Shown here: positions 55,180 through 64,000 of the stretch, in pieces | Layout: every line of letters begins with the position of its first letter | How positions within the stretch are numbered: position 1 is the first letter of the stretch | Assembly (NCBI RefSeq): GCF_004337985.1 | Contig: NW_021940921.1 | Location: 947,758-1,011,757, forward strand | Source of the DNA: Pyricularia pennisetigena | Taxonomy: Eukaryota > Ascomycota > Sordariomycetes > Magnaporthales > Pyriculariaceae | DNA: 64,000 nt | Reading direction: 5' to 3' | Notes under the pieces: model-generated | Database searches by the model: none | Told to the model about the DNA's origin: nothing | The model's input: only the letters and a program-made list of their open reading frames with translations | Position numbers and translations under genes: made by a program

Positions 55180-56557
55180 TCAACCCAGCACGTCGGCAAC
55201 AAATCAGCTCCACCAGCCCCAGGTGATCTGGAATATGGCCTGGGTGATCGACGCCGAAGCCTGGGGTAGAAAGGTTTGAGTTTGTGGTCAGGTAGGTTGC
55301 GGGATGTGGGCGGCACGATCCGCTTTTGTTCGGTTCGACTTTCTTTGGAAAAATGTAAATGGCGGAACTGCGCTGATCATGCCCATTGGAAAGGATCTAC
55401 ACTTGCACTAGGCTTGATGGGGGGTTCATCCCTTGCTAGTTGGATGCCACCTGATTGGGGATTGATTGCATCTTTTATCTGAATGCTTGACATTCTGGTG
55501 GTTCAAACCCAGACTCAACAGAGAGACAAAGCACATCTCCCGACAGCCAGGGATCCCCTGTCCTCGGCTACACTTCCTGGGCTACTTAGGCTTAAGATTA
55601 AGTCGACAGCATGCTTGCTGTTACCGCCTCCGGACTCGGCAGTTGGCTAGCACGTGCCCATTTCGCAGGCCGTGATGGCAAAAAGAAAAGGTTTGCCAGC
55701 TGTGACGTGCGGTCCGAAAAAGACTGTTGGTTATTCTATGAGTGCTTTAGCCAAAAAGGCCAAGGAGCTCAAAAGACGATTCGAGACGTCTTTCTTCAAA
55801 TCACGACTGCATACGATTCTAGGGTCAACTATTTTTTTTTTTGGGCTGTAATCTGTGATAGCGAATACACGAAGACTATTTGCTGTTATAAAAATGATCC
55901 CGGTGAAAAATGGGAGCAGACAGCCCTGTGGACGGACAAGGGTGTAGTGGAGAGGTCCCTTACCATTAAAACAAGTATCACTGGTATTCCAAGTATGATG
56001 AAGCTTTGATGCTGCACCATAATGTTATATCAGGGGTCTAGAAATATAAGCGCTATGCATGCCAGGGTGTCCGGCTCCTGCCTTTTTGCCGCGCTACGAG
56101 GGTCTTGCAGCCCGCATATCACCTTTATGCCCATAACTTGGGGACTCGCACATATTCATCTTGGCAAGGTTGTGCATTAGGCAATCGTGACTGCTCTCCC
56201 AGTAACTACCCATATGAATGGGGGCCTTCCCAGACGTCTACATCTTTCTCACGCCAAACGCCTTCTTCAATTAGTGTCATTTTCTTCCGGCTTATCGTGT
56301 TCGTGTCCGCTTCCTCTGCCTTTTGCACTCTTTTATTTCACTCCCATCTCAAACACAAATTATATGTCGTTTTGCATTCCCAGCGAGTCAACCAACTCAC
56401 AACAGTTACACTTCGGATGATCATATCATCATAAAAACTATGAGAAGGACAGCGGCAATGATTGAGACTTTATTTATAAAACCCGCTTCAAAGACTCTTG
56501 CAAGAGATCAAACAAGAAATTATGTACAAGTGCTACATGTTAAAAATGCTGGTTTAG
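55180..56557. other. Intergenic region, 1.4 kb
   Basis: No gene recognised; small frames without family resemblance. Confidence 0.45.
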
Positions 56558-56817
56558 GCAGGCGAGGCACAGGCCCCGGGGTGTTTCACTACGTGCCGTT
56601 CAACGGCGGGCCTAGGATCTGGATAGGGCAGCACCTTGCGCTGACGGAGGCCGGGTTTGTGGCGGTCATGATGTTGCAGGAGTTTGATGCGGTGGAGGGC
56701 CCGCGTGCCGACCCGGAGAGGGGCTGGCACAATTTCGGAATTACTTGCTCGCCTGGGAGTCCTGAGGATCGGCACAAGGGAGTGAACTTGCCGACTTTGG
56801 TTAGCCAACTAGTCTAG
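56558..56817 (+). pseudogene. Cytochrome P450 C-terminal fragment lacking the heme Cys
   Basis: An open frame reads GVFHYVPFNGGPRIWIGQ followed by HLALTEAGFVAVMMLQEFDAVE. This is the heme-binding loop and L helix of a fungal P450, similar to CYP52-type alkane and fatty-acid hydroxylases. The canonical loop is FxxGxRxCxG, but the heme-ligating Cys is replaced by Trp (TGG at 56620-56622). The rest of the P450, including the I helix and ExxR, is not found upstream. Both the lost ligand and the truncation say it is non-functional as an oxygenase. Confidence 0.65.
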
Positions 56818-57460
56818 GGTAGATTTATGGAAATGCTCTCGGATTAGTCGGGATATCCATGTGCAACGATATTCAGTCAAAGCTGTATTTCCCGGGGTCA
56901 ACCGAGTCTGACAAGTCCAATCTGAGATTCACAGATTATAAAAGTCCGGTAGGACAAAGAGGCCAGGACGGTCACCGCGGCTGGCGGCGTTCCCACGGAC
57001 GATTTTGTCAAGTTTCTCCACCGGCATCAGATGGAAGTCGGTAAATAAAGCAAACACCAAGAACATTTGGCCTCCCGATAACGGCCAGACTAACCAATGA
57101 CACGAAACCAAAAGACCTCGGCTCCTGCACAACCCCAGGCATAATGGGGCGGGGCGCTTGGCGCAGGCCTGGTGGCGGGCGGAGTGCACTACACCTGGGA
57201 TCTGGATTAGGAGCTGGAGCGCGGCCTGCGTGCGGCGGTTCGACCTGGCCACCACTCGCGAGTTCTTCAAGTCGGTCAAGGACATGAACCTGCGCTGTGC
57301 GGGCAAGGGGGACGGTTGCAAGTTGGAATGCCCGTCTTGGCCGGTGTCGAGCTTGGTTGAACCCCTATAATCTCTTTTCATCACCCAACCAATTACCCCC
57401 TATACCATCACATACAGAAGGTATTTGAAGACGTATCTATCCAGCCAGGAAAGAAATATC

Positions 57461-57515
<55 letters not shown>

Positions 57516-58310
57516 CTGTTTGCCTATTATTCCTCACATCGTTTGCCAAACGCAGGGGGCTTTGGCTAAAACACAGACCTAACCTAGTCACATTACCATC
57601 CAAAATATCTTTCCTCTCCAACTCACCCCCTCTATCCCGCGAGAACAGCTCGTCAGCGAGCGGTTCAACAGTCAGCTCTATACCGCCAAAAACACAAGCA
57701 AAGCCCAACGGCCCCAGGGCATGCACCGTCTCGAGCGACGTTCAAACGTACGTAGATTTCGGGCCAACATATCAAACAATACATGACGTCAACACCTTGC
57801 GCACCTTTTGCAGGTTCGTTCTGCTGAAGATTCAATCCCGCGCGAGCGATATTCAATTTTGCTCCAAAATCCATCGGCATTGTGTCAATCAAGCATCCCT
57901 TTACCTTGCTGCAAATTCGTCCATTGTGATCGGGTTTGCCTCTATCACCACGAAGCCGTTTTGCTGCTGGTTCTTGACATTGCCGCGCCGCAGCACCGAC
58001 CCGAACTTCTTGTCGGCGAGACGGCGGTCAGTATTTCCGATGTCGGCAGCGAAGGAATTTAGAATCTGGCCCTGGCCCACACCCCGCAGCTTCCGGAAAG
58101 GGGCATTCCGCCCTCCCGCTTCGCCCCCGCCCTCGAATGTCAGCCCCCCTCACGAATTCCCAACCTTGGTTGCATTTTAGCACAGTATATAGTGGATATT
58201 GGATTGTCGGCAGTTTCCATAACGCTCGTCTCTGCGTCTGATTTTGATGAAATATCCGGCTGGTCTGTTTTTTCCAACCACCAACAAAACAACCATCGAA
58301 TCCCGAGATA
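56818..58310. other. Intergenic region, 1.5 kb, with microsatellite
   Basis: No gene recognised. A locally GC-rich open stretch at 57130-57370 resembles no family I know. Includes the promoter of the transaldolase-family gene. Confidence 0.45.
57464..57514. repeat. Compound CA/TA microsatellite
   Basis: About 14 CA units run directly into about 12 TA units. Confidence 0.95.
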
Positions 58311-58652
58311 ATGACGGCAGCGACGTCAAAATCATGCCTGGAAAGGCTGGAAGAGATGCGTGAGTTGCCATCGCCCTGCGCGTCATGTCTCTGCTGTCCG
58401 ACTCCGTTGAACCTGGCCGTTAATCCACTGCGCGTCAACTAGTCGATGTCGACGTCGACGACATGGACGCCGACTTTATCCGCTCCATGCCCGTCAAGCC
58501 CCACGACCAGACGAGCAACCAAGCTTTTGTGGACGTGTCGCTTGCTCTGGAATCAAACAGGGATCTCATCGTTCAGGTCGCCACCGAGATGAAGGGATCA
58601 GACTGGCTGGCCATTTACACCAGGATCGTAAGTGGGAAGCCCTTTTNNNNNN

Positions 58653-58692
<40 letters not shown>

Positions 58693-59811
58693 TGGACGCA
58701 TGTCCCCAACACAGCTAATCTAACCACCTGCGCTTCCCTCCCAGGCGGTCCTCATGTGCAGGAGAAACTTGGACCTCATCAGTGGCCGCGTGCTCCTCCA
58801 AACCTCGCCTGCCCAGGCCTACGACACGGCCGCCACGCTCGCACACGCCCGGCTGTACGACGCCGAGTTTGCTCGCGCCGGCGTCCCGCGCGACCGCTTC
58901 TGCATCAAGATCCCCAGCACCGGGCCGGGGCTCAACGCGGCCAAGGTCCTGCAGGACGAAGGCATCGCCACGCTGGGCACGGCGCTGTTTAGCGTCGTGC
59001 AGGCCGTCGCCTGCAGCCAGGCGGGGTGCTTGAGCATCAGTCCTTATTTTAACGGTCAGTGGTGAAGCGGACGTCAATCTTACCGAGATGCGAATCATAT
59101 GAGAGGGAGGTGTCATTTGAAAATGCTAAACTACAAGTCGTCTGGGAGGTTGCAAGAGATTTACGCCCACGATCTGTCAAAGCGCGACCAGGTTTGGCCC
59201 AAGACCACGGACCCTGTAACGCAGCACCCCATGGCACCACGTCTTGTCCACATCCTCGAGACGTACCGTCGTTTATACAAGGAGACGGGCAAGATGCAGC
59301 CGTTGGTCAAGAGCGCGAGGTAACCCAGCTCCAAGCCTACGTGTCCAAGCCTGCTTTCCCACGTTGTCTGCTCACTCTAACTCCAACCAACTCCCCATCC
59401 GCGCAATCTAGCTTCATCTCCGTCCAAGAAGCCATGGCCGCCGCCGAAATGGGCTGCCAGTCCGCCACGCTGTCGCGCGAGATCCTGACCAAGCTCGCCG
59501 AGACGCCCTACGACGCAGCCGCCCAGCCGGGCGAGGGACGGCCCAAGCCCGCCCACGCTTACGACGCCCCGGAGCCCCTGCCCGCGCGTCTCCGGCCCCT
59601 GCTCGAACGCGATCCTCTCACCGAGGGTTGGGACGGCAGCATGCCCAGCGCAGACGTGGACTACCTGGCAGATGGGGGCGCGGCGCTGCAGCGCGCCATC
59701 GACGCCGACCCAGCGACTCGCAAGAGGGTCCGCGATGCGCTGGACTTTTTCGTCGACGCCGAGGAGCGAAGCAGGAGGAGGATCGAGGCGGTTGTGGCGG
59801 CGCTGGGTTGA
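58311..59811 (+). CDS. Transaldolase-family protein
   Basis: Five exons, 58311-58359, 58443-58627, 58745-59054, 59157-59319 and 59412-59811, give 368 residues; all phases match. The TIM-barrel transaldolase fold is shown by NQAFVDVSLALESNRDLI, FCIKIPSTGPGLNAAKVLQ, TALFSVVQAVACSQAG and LSISPYFN. The Schiff-base Lys is Lys133 in the KIPSTGPG strand, matching KIPAT/KIAST of known enzymes. The C-terminal part (YLADGGAALQRAIDADP) is an added helical extension. Canonical transaldolase moves a dihydroxyacetone unit in the pentose phosphate pathway. This diverged paralogue may act on another substrate. Intron 2 holds six N and about 37 T, so its length is unreliable. Confidence 0.85.
58647..58689. 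repeat. N6 followed by T37 inside an intron
   Basis: Unresolved bases plus a very long T run inside intron 2 of the transaldolase-family gene. Confidence 0.9.
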
Positions 59812-59926
59812 GGGGCGGAGGGGGCCAATGAGGGCGGTTTTTGATGCGGAGTAGCCAGGTTCGTCTTTTGTGGCGAATTTATTATGTTTTTAATCACAAG
59901 AAAGAAAAGAAAATATCCGAGATATA

Positions 59927-60041
59927 ACATACGGAGGATTCCCCAATGGTCACCCACCTGGATACAGGTTCGGCCCTCCCCAAATCGGTACGAGGAGAAA
60001 AATGATCGATTTTGGGATCCGAGGCGTCCATAAAAGAACGC
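59927..60041 (-). ncRNA. 5S rRNA-like relic, 3' half recognisable
   Basis: On the minus strand the 3' part reads CCAGGTGGGTGACCATTGGG followed by GAATCCTCCGTATGT. This closely fits the end of fungal 5S rRNA, where GGTGGGTGACCAC..GAATCC..GTATGT is conserved. The 5' part is diverged and does not pair with the 3' end, so this is more likely a decayed copy or a 5S-derived repeat than a working gene. Confidence 0.45.
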
Positions 60042-60639
60042 TTTCGCTCCCTTTTGCTCCCGCGAAACCTGCACTCGCCGTCGTGTTGACGTTTTCCTTT
60101 AGCGAAGCCCATACGACCTTCAAAATTTAAAGGCCCAAATCAAGTGTGCCCCAATTACCAACTGTCTTAAACACCGAAATAATTACCAATTTATGGTGTA
60201 CGAATTATTGTGGATTTTGGGTAGGCTGTAATGGCCTCTTTGCGAAACGCTGGATTATAAATTAATAAAAAAGCCTGTCGGAATATTATTTATGCGCAAT
60301 GCTGACTAATATAAGTATGGGGCTAAAGGTCTATATATATAGACCTTCGGACCTGTAACGGACCTAGTCCTGTACTTAGAAAAATCAATCAATTTTATAC
60401 CTCCATACGTATCCTGTTGGTTCACCCTTGTTTTTAAGGCATTCCAAAACCCCCCCACGGGGGCCCGTGGCAGCCCAAATCGGTGGGGCGGCCAACCCGT
60501 GGGTGGGTTGAATTTTTTGTGGGGGGGCCCGACCCGGCCCAAAACCGTACACGGGTTTTCTTGGCAACCCGCGGGCCCTCGTGGGAAAACCCGTAAAATT
60601 ACAAATTTTCCATATTTATACTTATGATTTTTTTTCGAA
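60042..60639. other. Repeat-like spacer with a GC-rich patch
   Basis: AT-rich DNA with an abrupt patch of G and C runs at 60430-60600. No coding match. Confidence 0.45.
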
Positions 60640-60653
60640 TTATAGGTAAAATC

Positions 60654-60965
60654 ACAATTACAAATAAAATGTAATTTACGATTGAGAATAAAATATAATA
60701 TATATTCACGATTACAAATAAACCATAACATAAAATGACGATAATAAATAAAATATAACATAAAATGACGATAATAAATAAAATATAATATAAAATGACG
60801 ATTGCAAATAAACCATAACATAAAATAACGATAATAAATCAAATATAATATAAAATTACGATAATAAATCAAATATAATATAAAAGGACGATAATATTTC
60901 AAATATAATATGAAATCACGATTATAAATCAAATATCATATAAATCTAGGATTGCAAATAAAAGA
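60654..60965. repeat. AT-rich 30-bp minisatellite, about 10 copies
   Basis: Tandem units similar to ACGATAATAAATAAAATATAACATAAAATG, given here only as its 30-bp period, recur with few differences. The central units are nearly identical and the outer ones diverge. Because 30 bp is ten codons, the minus strand stays open and gives a spurious 208-codon frame. Confidence 0.85.
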
Positions 60966-61434
60966 TAAAAAGGAAAATAAATATATTAAACCTCTATTTT
61001 ACAATTGGGAGTTTCTCGAATTACGCCTATACACGATATTACCCCGTACCCGTTTCACTGCCCTAAATGGGGTTTTTATTAACAATTTGTTAAATTAAAA
61101 CCCTTTTTAACTAAAAAGGGTAATGGGGGCATGCGGTTAATATTTCCCCGGATTGGGGTATTAGCGACCGTTACCTAAATAGGATTATCGTTATCCGAAT
61201 TTAAATTTTCGCTTAATTCCCCCAAATTATACACGAACCCAATAAATTCCTTAAAACGGTCGTTTTTAACTTTTCCGTTTTCCGGGGACACAAATTTTTT
61301 ATATACGATAAAAGTTTTAATACCGATTAAAAAAATAATTTTTTTTTAATCGAAACGTAAATAATAGCACGGTCCCGGATTACCGATAAAATTAACGAAA
61401 ATTGGTTAAAAGCAATCGAATTGTTTAACTATAA

Positions 61435-63686
61435 TTATAACCGTATAATAAAAGTGGAAGTATCAGGAATAGTTAAAATATCGCGGGCGATTTGAGCAAA
61501 TTCCGGGAATTTGGTTTCATAGGTAACCCACCAATTAAAAATATTATCATCGTCTTCCATAATTGCGGAAAATAATTGAAAATTAATATATAAATTAATA
61601 TAACCATCCGTATAACCATCCGTATAATTATCCATAATTTGAAAATAACGAACCTTAAATAAGGAATATTTTGATTTTTAACCGGATATTTTTTTCAACA
61701 AAACGATCGATGGAATATAGGCTGGTTGTTGGATTTAAATTTTGGTTGGGAACATATTTGCGTTTTTTTGGACTCGGTTTCCGCTATAATATGAGCAAAA
61801 CTGGATACGTTCCCGGGTAAATTAATTTTATTTTAAAATGGAAGTTTGGATTTTGCTTTTGCGAATATAATTCGGCCAAACGATTAATGCCTCGGTTAAT
61901 TCAATTTTCCATTTCTGGTTGATATATTTTGCGTAATATCGAAGCTTATTTTTTTTAAAATCCGTCCGCGTAAATCGGATTAAAATAACCGCTACAAAAT
62001 ACATTTTTTCAATTTTTTAACTCTAAATTAGGTCGATATATTTATCCAATTTTGCTCGTACAGTACGAATTACGTTTTTCAAATTAGTATCCCATCCCGT
62101 TTGTAGATATTTTTAAATTTTTCCCTAAAACTTTTATTCGAAATTGGTAAAAGCAATTCCAATAATTCCCAACCCAGATAAAACGTACGCAATTATTTCC
62201 ATTTTATTGGCGCCAAAAATATTGGTAAAAGCCGCGATAATTTTAATTGTTGCCAAAAAATATCTAAAAATCGTTTAACCTTTTGCAAATATTCGAAATT
62301 TGGATTAAATCGAATTCGCCCGGTTATCCTAGCCTTTTATTAATATAAAGTATTATTTAATAAATAATTCGATGGTTTTACGTAGTTAAAACGCACGCGC
62401 AATAGCCGAAGTGGTTAAATTCCATTTCGCTCATATATGTTTAATTACAAAACGGGGTCTTTTAACGCCGAATCCGCCAGTAATTTGTTGCAAATTGCAA
62501 AAGAATTCGGTACGTTTAAAGTTTTAATACAGTAAAACCGCCAAATAACGTAATTAAAAGAAAAAATAATATATTAGATAATTATATTTTAAAACTTTTA
62601 ATAAAATTAAACATTTATTTGGGCGATAATATGTTTTAAAGATATATTTTATATTTTAAATTCCTCCAAATAGTTAATCGCCAAATGTTTTTTATCGTTG
62701 GAATTAACCAAAAATGCGCGGAAATTTGCTTTGGAAATATAAAAACTTTAGTATATAACCTTTTTTATTAATTGTAAAACGTAAATTATATAAAGGATTT
62801 GTAAAATATTTAATAAAATTTATAGTTCGGGAATATTTTTTCGAATTTCCGCAACAACGTCCCCGGAGCGGAAATTGGAAATATTATTAATTATAATAAC
62901 GAATATTTTATTTTCCAATTTGTGTTTAAAAATAGTTTAAACGGTAAACTTTGCCAGATTTTCCCTCGTTTTGCTGGCGTTAATCGCAATAAAATCCAAA
63001 ACAATAAACCGACGTACCCAATTATTGTCAATATAAGCGGCCATAATACCCCAAAAAACGTGCTTTAAACCGGGGTTTATCCATCCGTCCACGACTAAAA
63101 AAAGTTTACCTTTTTTGGGGATATTTATTAAATTTTAGGTAATAATATTTTCGGATATATTTTTGCATTTTCTGGCGAGGGTTAATGGCAATGGAACCCT
63201 CCATCGATCGTTTCGGGTTTGTATAAACATTTTAAACTCCGAATTTTATATAATATCAAATCCTTTTCGCAATAAAATGCAAAATCGGACGTATAATTCC
63301 TCGACCTCGTTTTTTGTATATTTGTGGATCTTTTTCGTTTAAAAAATGTAACTATATATTAATTTCTGGAAATATATAAATAATATTGTAAGATAATTGT
63401 ATGGATAATTATATAAATAATTATATGGATAATTATATAAATAATTATATAAATGGTTACATTTCGTTGATAAATGGAAAGAATTTACCATATAAAAATC
63501 CGCAGGAATTAAATTGGGGTTAAATAAACCGTTTTATAATCCGAATTCGTTTTAAATGTAAATAATTGTATTCCGATGCCGTGTAAAGGTGTTGGTTCCA
63601 TTATATTTGTTTTTTTCACTAAATTGGGGATATTTCAACATTTGCAAACATTTTTTGCAAATTAAATATAATTCGCCGTTTTCTCG
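61435..63686 (-). mobile_element. Decayed hAT transposon (BED finger, DDE core, dimerisation domain)
   Basis: Minus-strand relic in AT-rich DNA, readable in three parts in the right order. 63686-63552: a BED-type zinc finger, RENGELYLICKKCLQMLKYP and then NGTNTFTRHRNT. 63110-62942: catalytic-core text LVVDGWINPGLKHVFWGIMA, then YIDNNWVRRFIVLDFIAINA and SKTRENLAKF. 61570-61435: NIFNWWVTYETKFPEFAQIA, then RDILTIPDTST, the hAT C-terminal dimerisation domain. Stops and frame changes separate them. AT richness with transition-like damage is consistent with RIP. About 2.3 kb is visible; the terminal repeats are not identified. Confidence 0.75.
63410..63462. repeat. Short AT tandem repeat
   Basis: Repeated ATAATTATATAAATA-like units of about 15-17 bp within the hAT relic region. 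Confidence 0.7.
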
Positions 63687-64000
63687 AAAAACACCCTAAT
63701 AGTTATATTGCCAAATTTCCGCCAATTTAAGTTTTTAAAACCTTTTAACGGTCAAATCGACTTTATTGTTTATCGGTTTCCAACGTCGAAACCAAAATAC
63801 AAAAACGAACAAATCGAGGAAATTATTCCATAGTTAAAATGTATATATATAATACGCATCCTTTTCCCCGCCGTATTAAACTAAACCGTTGCAATTTTCA
63901 TTGTGGTTATTTGCAAATACCGCAATAAATTCGGTTTTAATTTCCAAATTTAATTTAAAAGGGAAATTATAATCGTGCGAATTAGCGTTAAATAAACGTG

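Noticed and set aside
57130..57370. GC-rich open stretch that might be an exon
   Set aside because: No family match and no start or splice partner could be supported.
60306..60932. 208-codon minus-strand frame of Tyr/Phe/Ile/Asn repeats
   Set aside because: Produced by the 30-bp minisatellite, whose period is a multiple of three.
1..64000. CRISPR arrays, bacterial operons or phage elements
   Set aside because: None seen; the intron-bearing genes and fungal families show a eukaryotic genome.

Overview
The window is nuclear DNA of a filamentous ascomycete, most likely a Sordariomycete. The signs are short introns (about 55-290 bp) with GT..AG ends, a CFEM-containing PTH11-type receptor, a large-subunit catalase with a DJ-1-like tail, a Fot1/Pot2-like pogo transposon bounded by TA, and AT-rich mutated transposon relics that look RIP-affected. 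I cannot name the species. Most genes are single-copy housekeeping or secretory genes in a GC-rich background. They are separated by gene-poor spacers with many long A/T homopolymers, five of which touch runs of N.

Layout. 1-8.5 kb: three same-strand genes that look like a secondary-metabolite group. They are an O-methyltransferase cut by the window edge, a 1258-residue NRPS-like protein with the order adenylation-carrier-condensation, and a BAHD-type acyltransferase. 8.7-9.2 kb: a small secreted protein. 10.4-11.0 kb: a broken SRPK-like kinase. 11.2-13.1 kb: a PTH11-like CFEM receptor whose five exons I could join in frame. 16-28.7 kb: housekeeping genes, namely a cytochrome b561-type membrane protein, xanthine/hypoxanthine phosphoribosyltransferase, an oxidoreductase-like (OXLD1-type) protein, a CENP-O/Mcm21-like kinetochore protein, DPM3, a gamma-glutamylcyclotransferase-like protein and an M50B-like membrane peptidase. 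31-36.5 kb: a single-pass Ser/Thr/Pro-rich membrane protein, a three-repeat gelsolin-family protein and a frameshifted relic of a secreted solute-binding protein.

37.2-39.0 kb: a complete Fot1-class transposon with an intact transposase, about 42-bp inverted repeats and a TA duplication. 40.0-42.2 kb: catalase. 42.2-50.2 kb: gene-poor, with an AT-rich island at 45.1-47.0 kb and one small unrecognised ORF. 50.2-53.3 kb: a secreted aspartic peptidase and a secreted collagen-like protein with Cys repeats. 54.8-56.8 kb: gene fragments, including a sulfotransferase C-terminus and a P450 heme loop whose Cys is replaced by Trp. 58.3-59.8 kb: a transaldolase-family gene. 59.9-64 kb: AT-rich repeat DNA with a 5S-like relic, a 30-bp minisatellite and a decayed hAT transposon in which a BED finger, the DDE core and the C-terminal dimerisation region can still be read.

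The genes at 1-8.5 kb plausibly act together: acyl activation and transfer on the NRPS-like enzyme, then O-methylation and O-acylation. The other genes are functionally independent neighbours. The most unusual items are the A-T-C enzyme, the collagen-like secreted protein and the poly-T tracts expanded inside otherwise normal introns.
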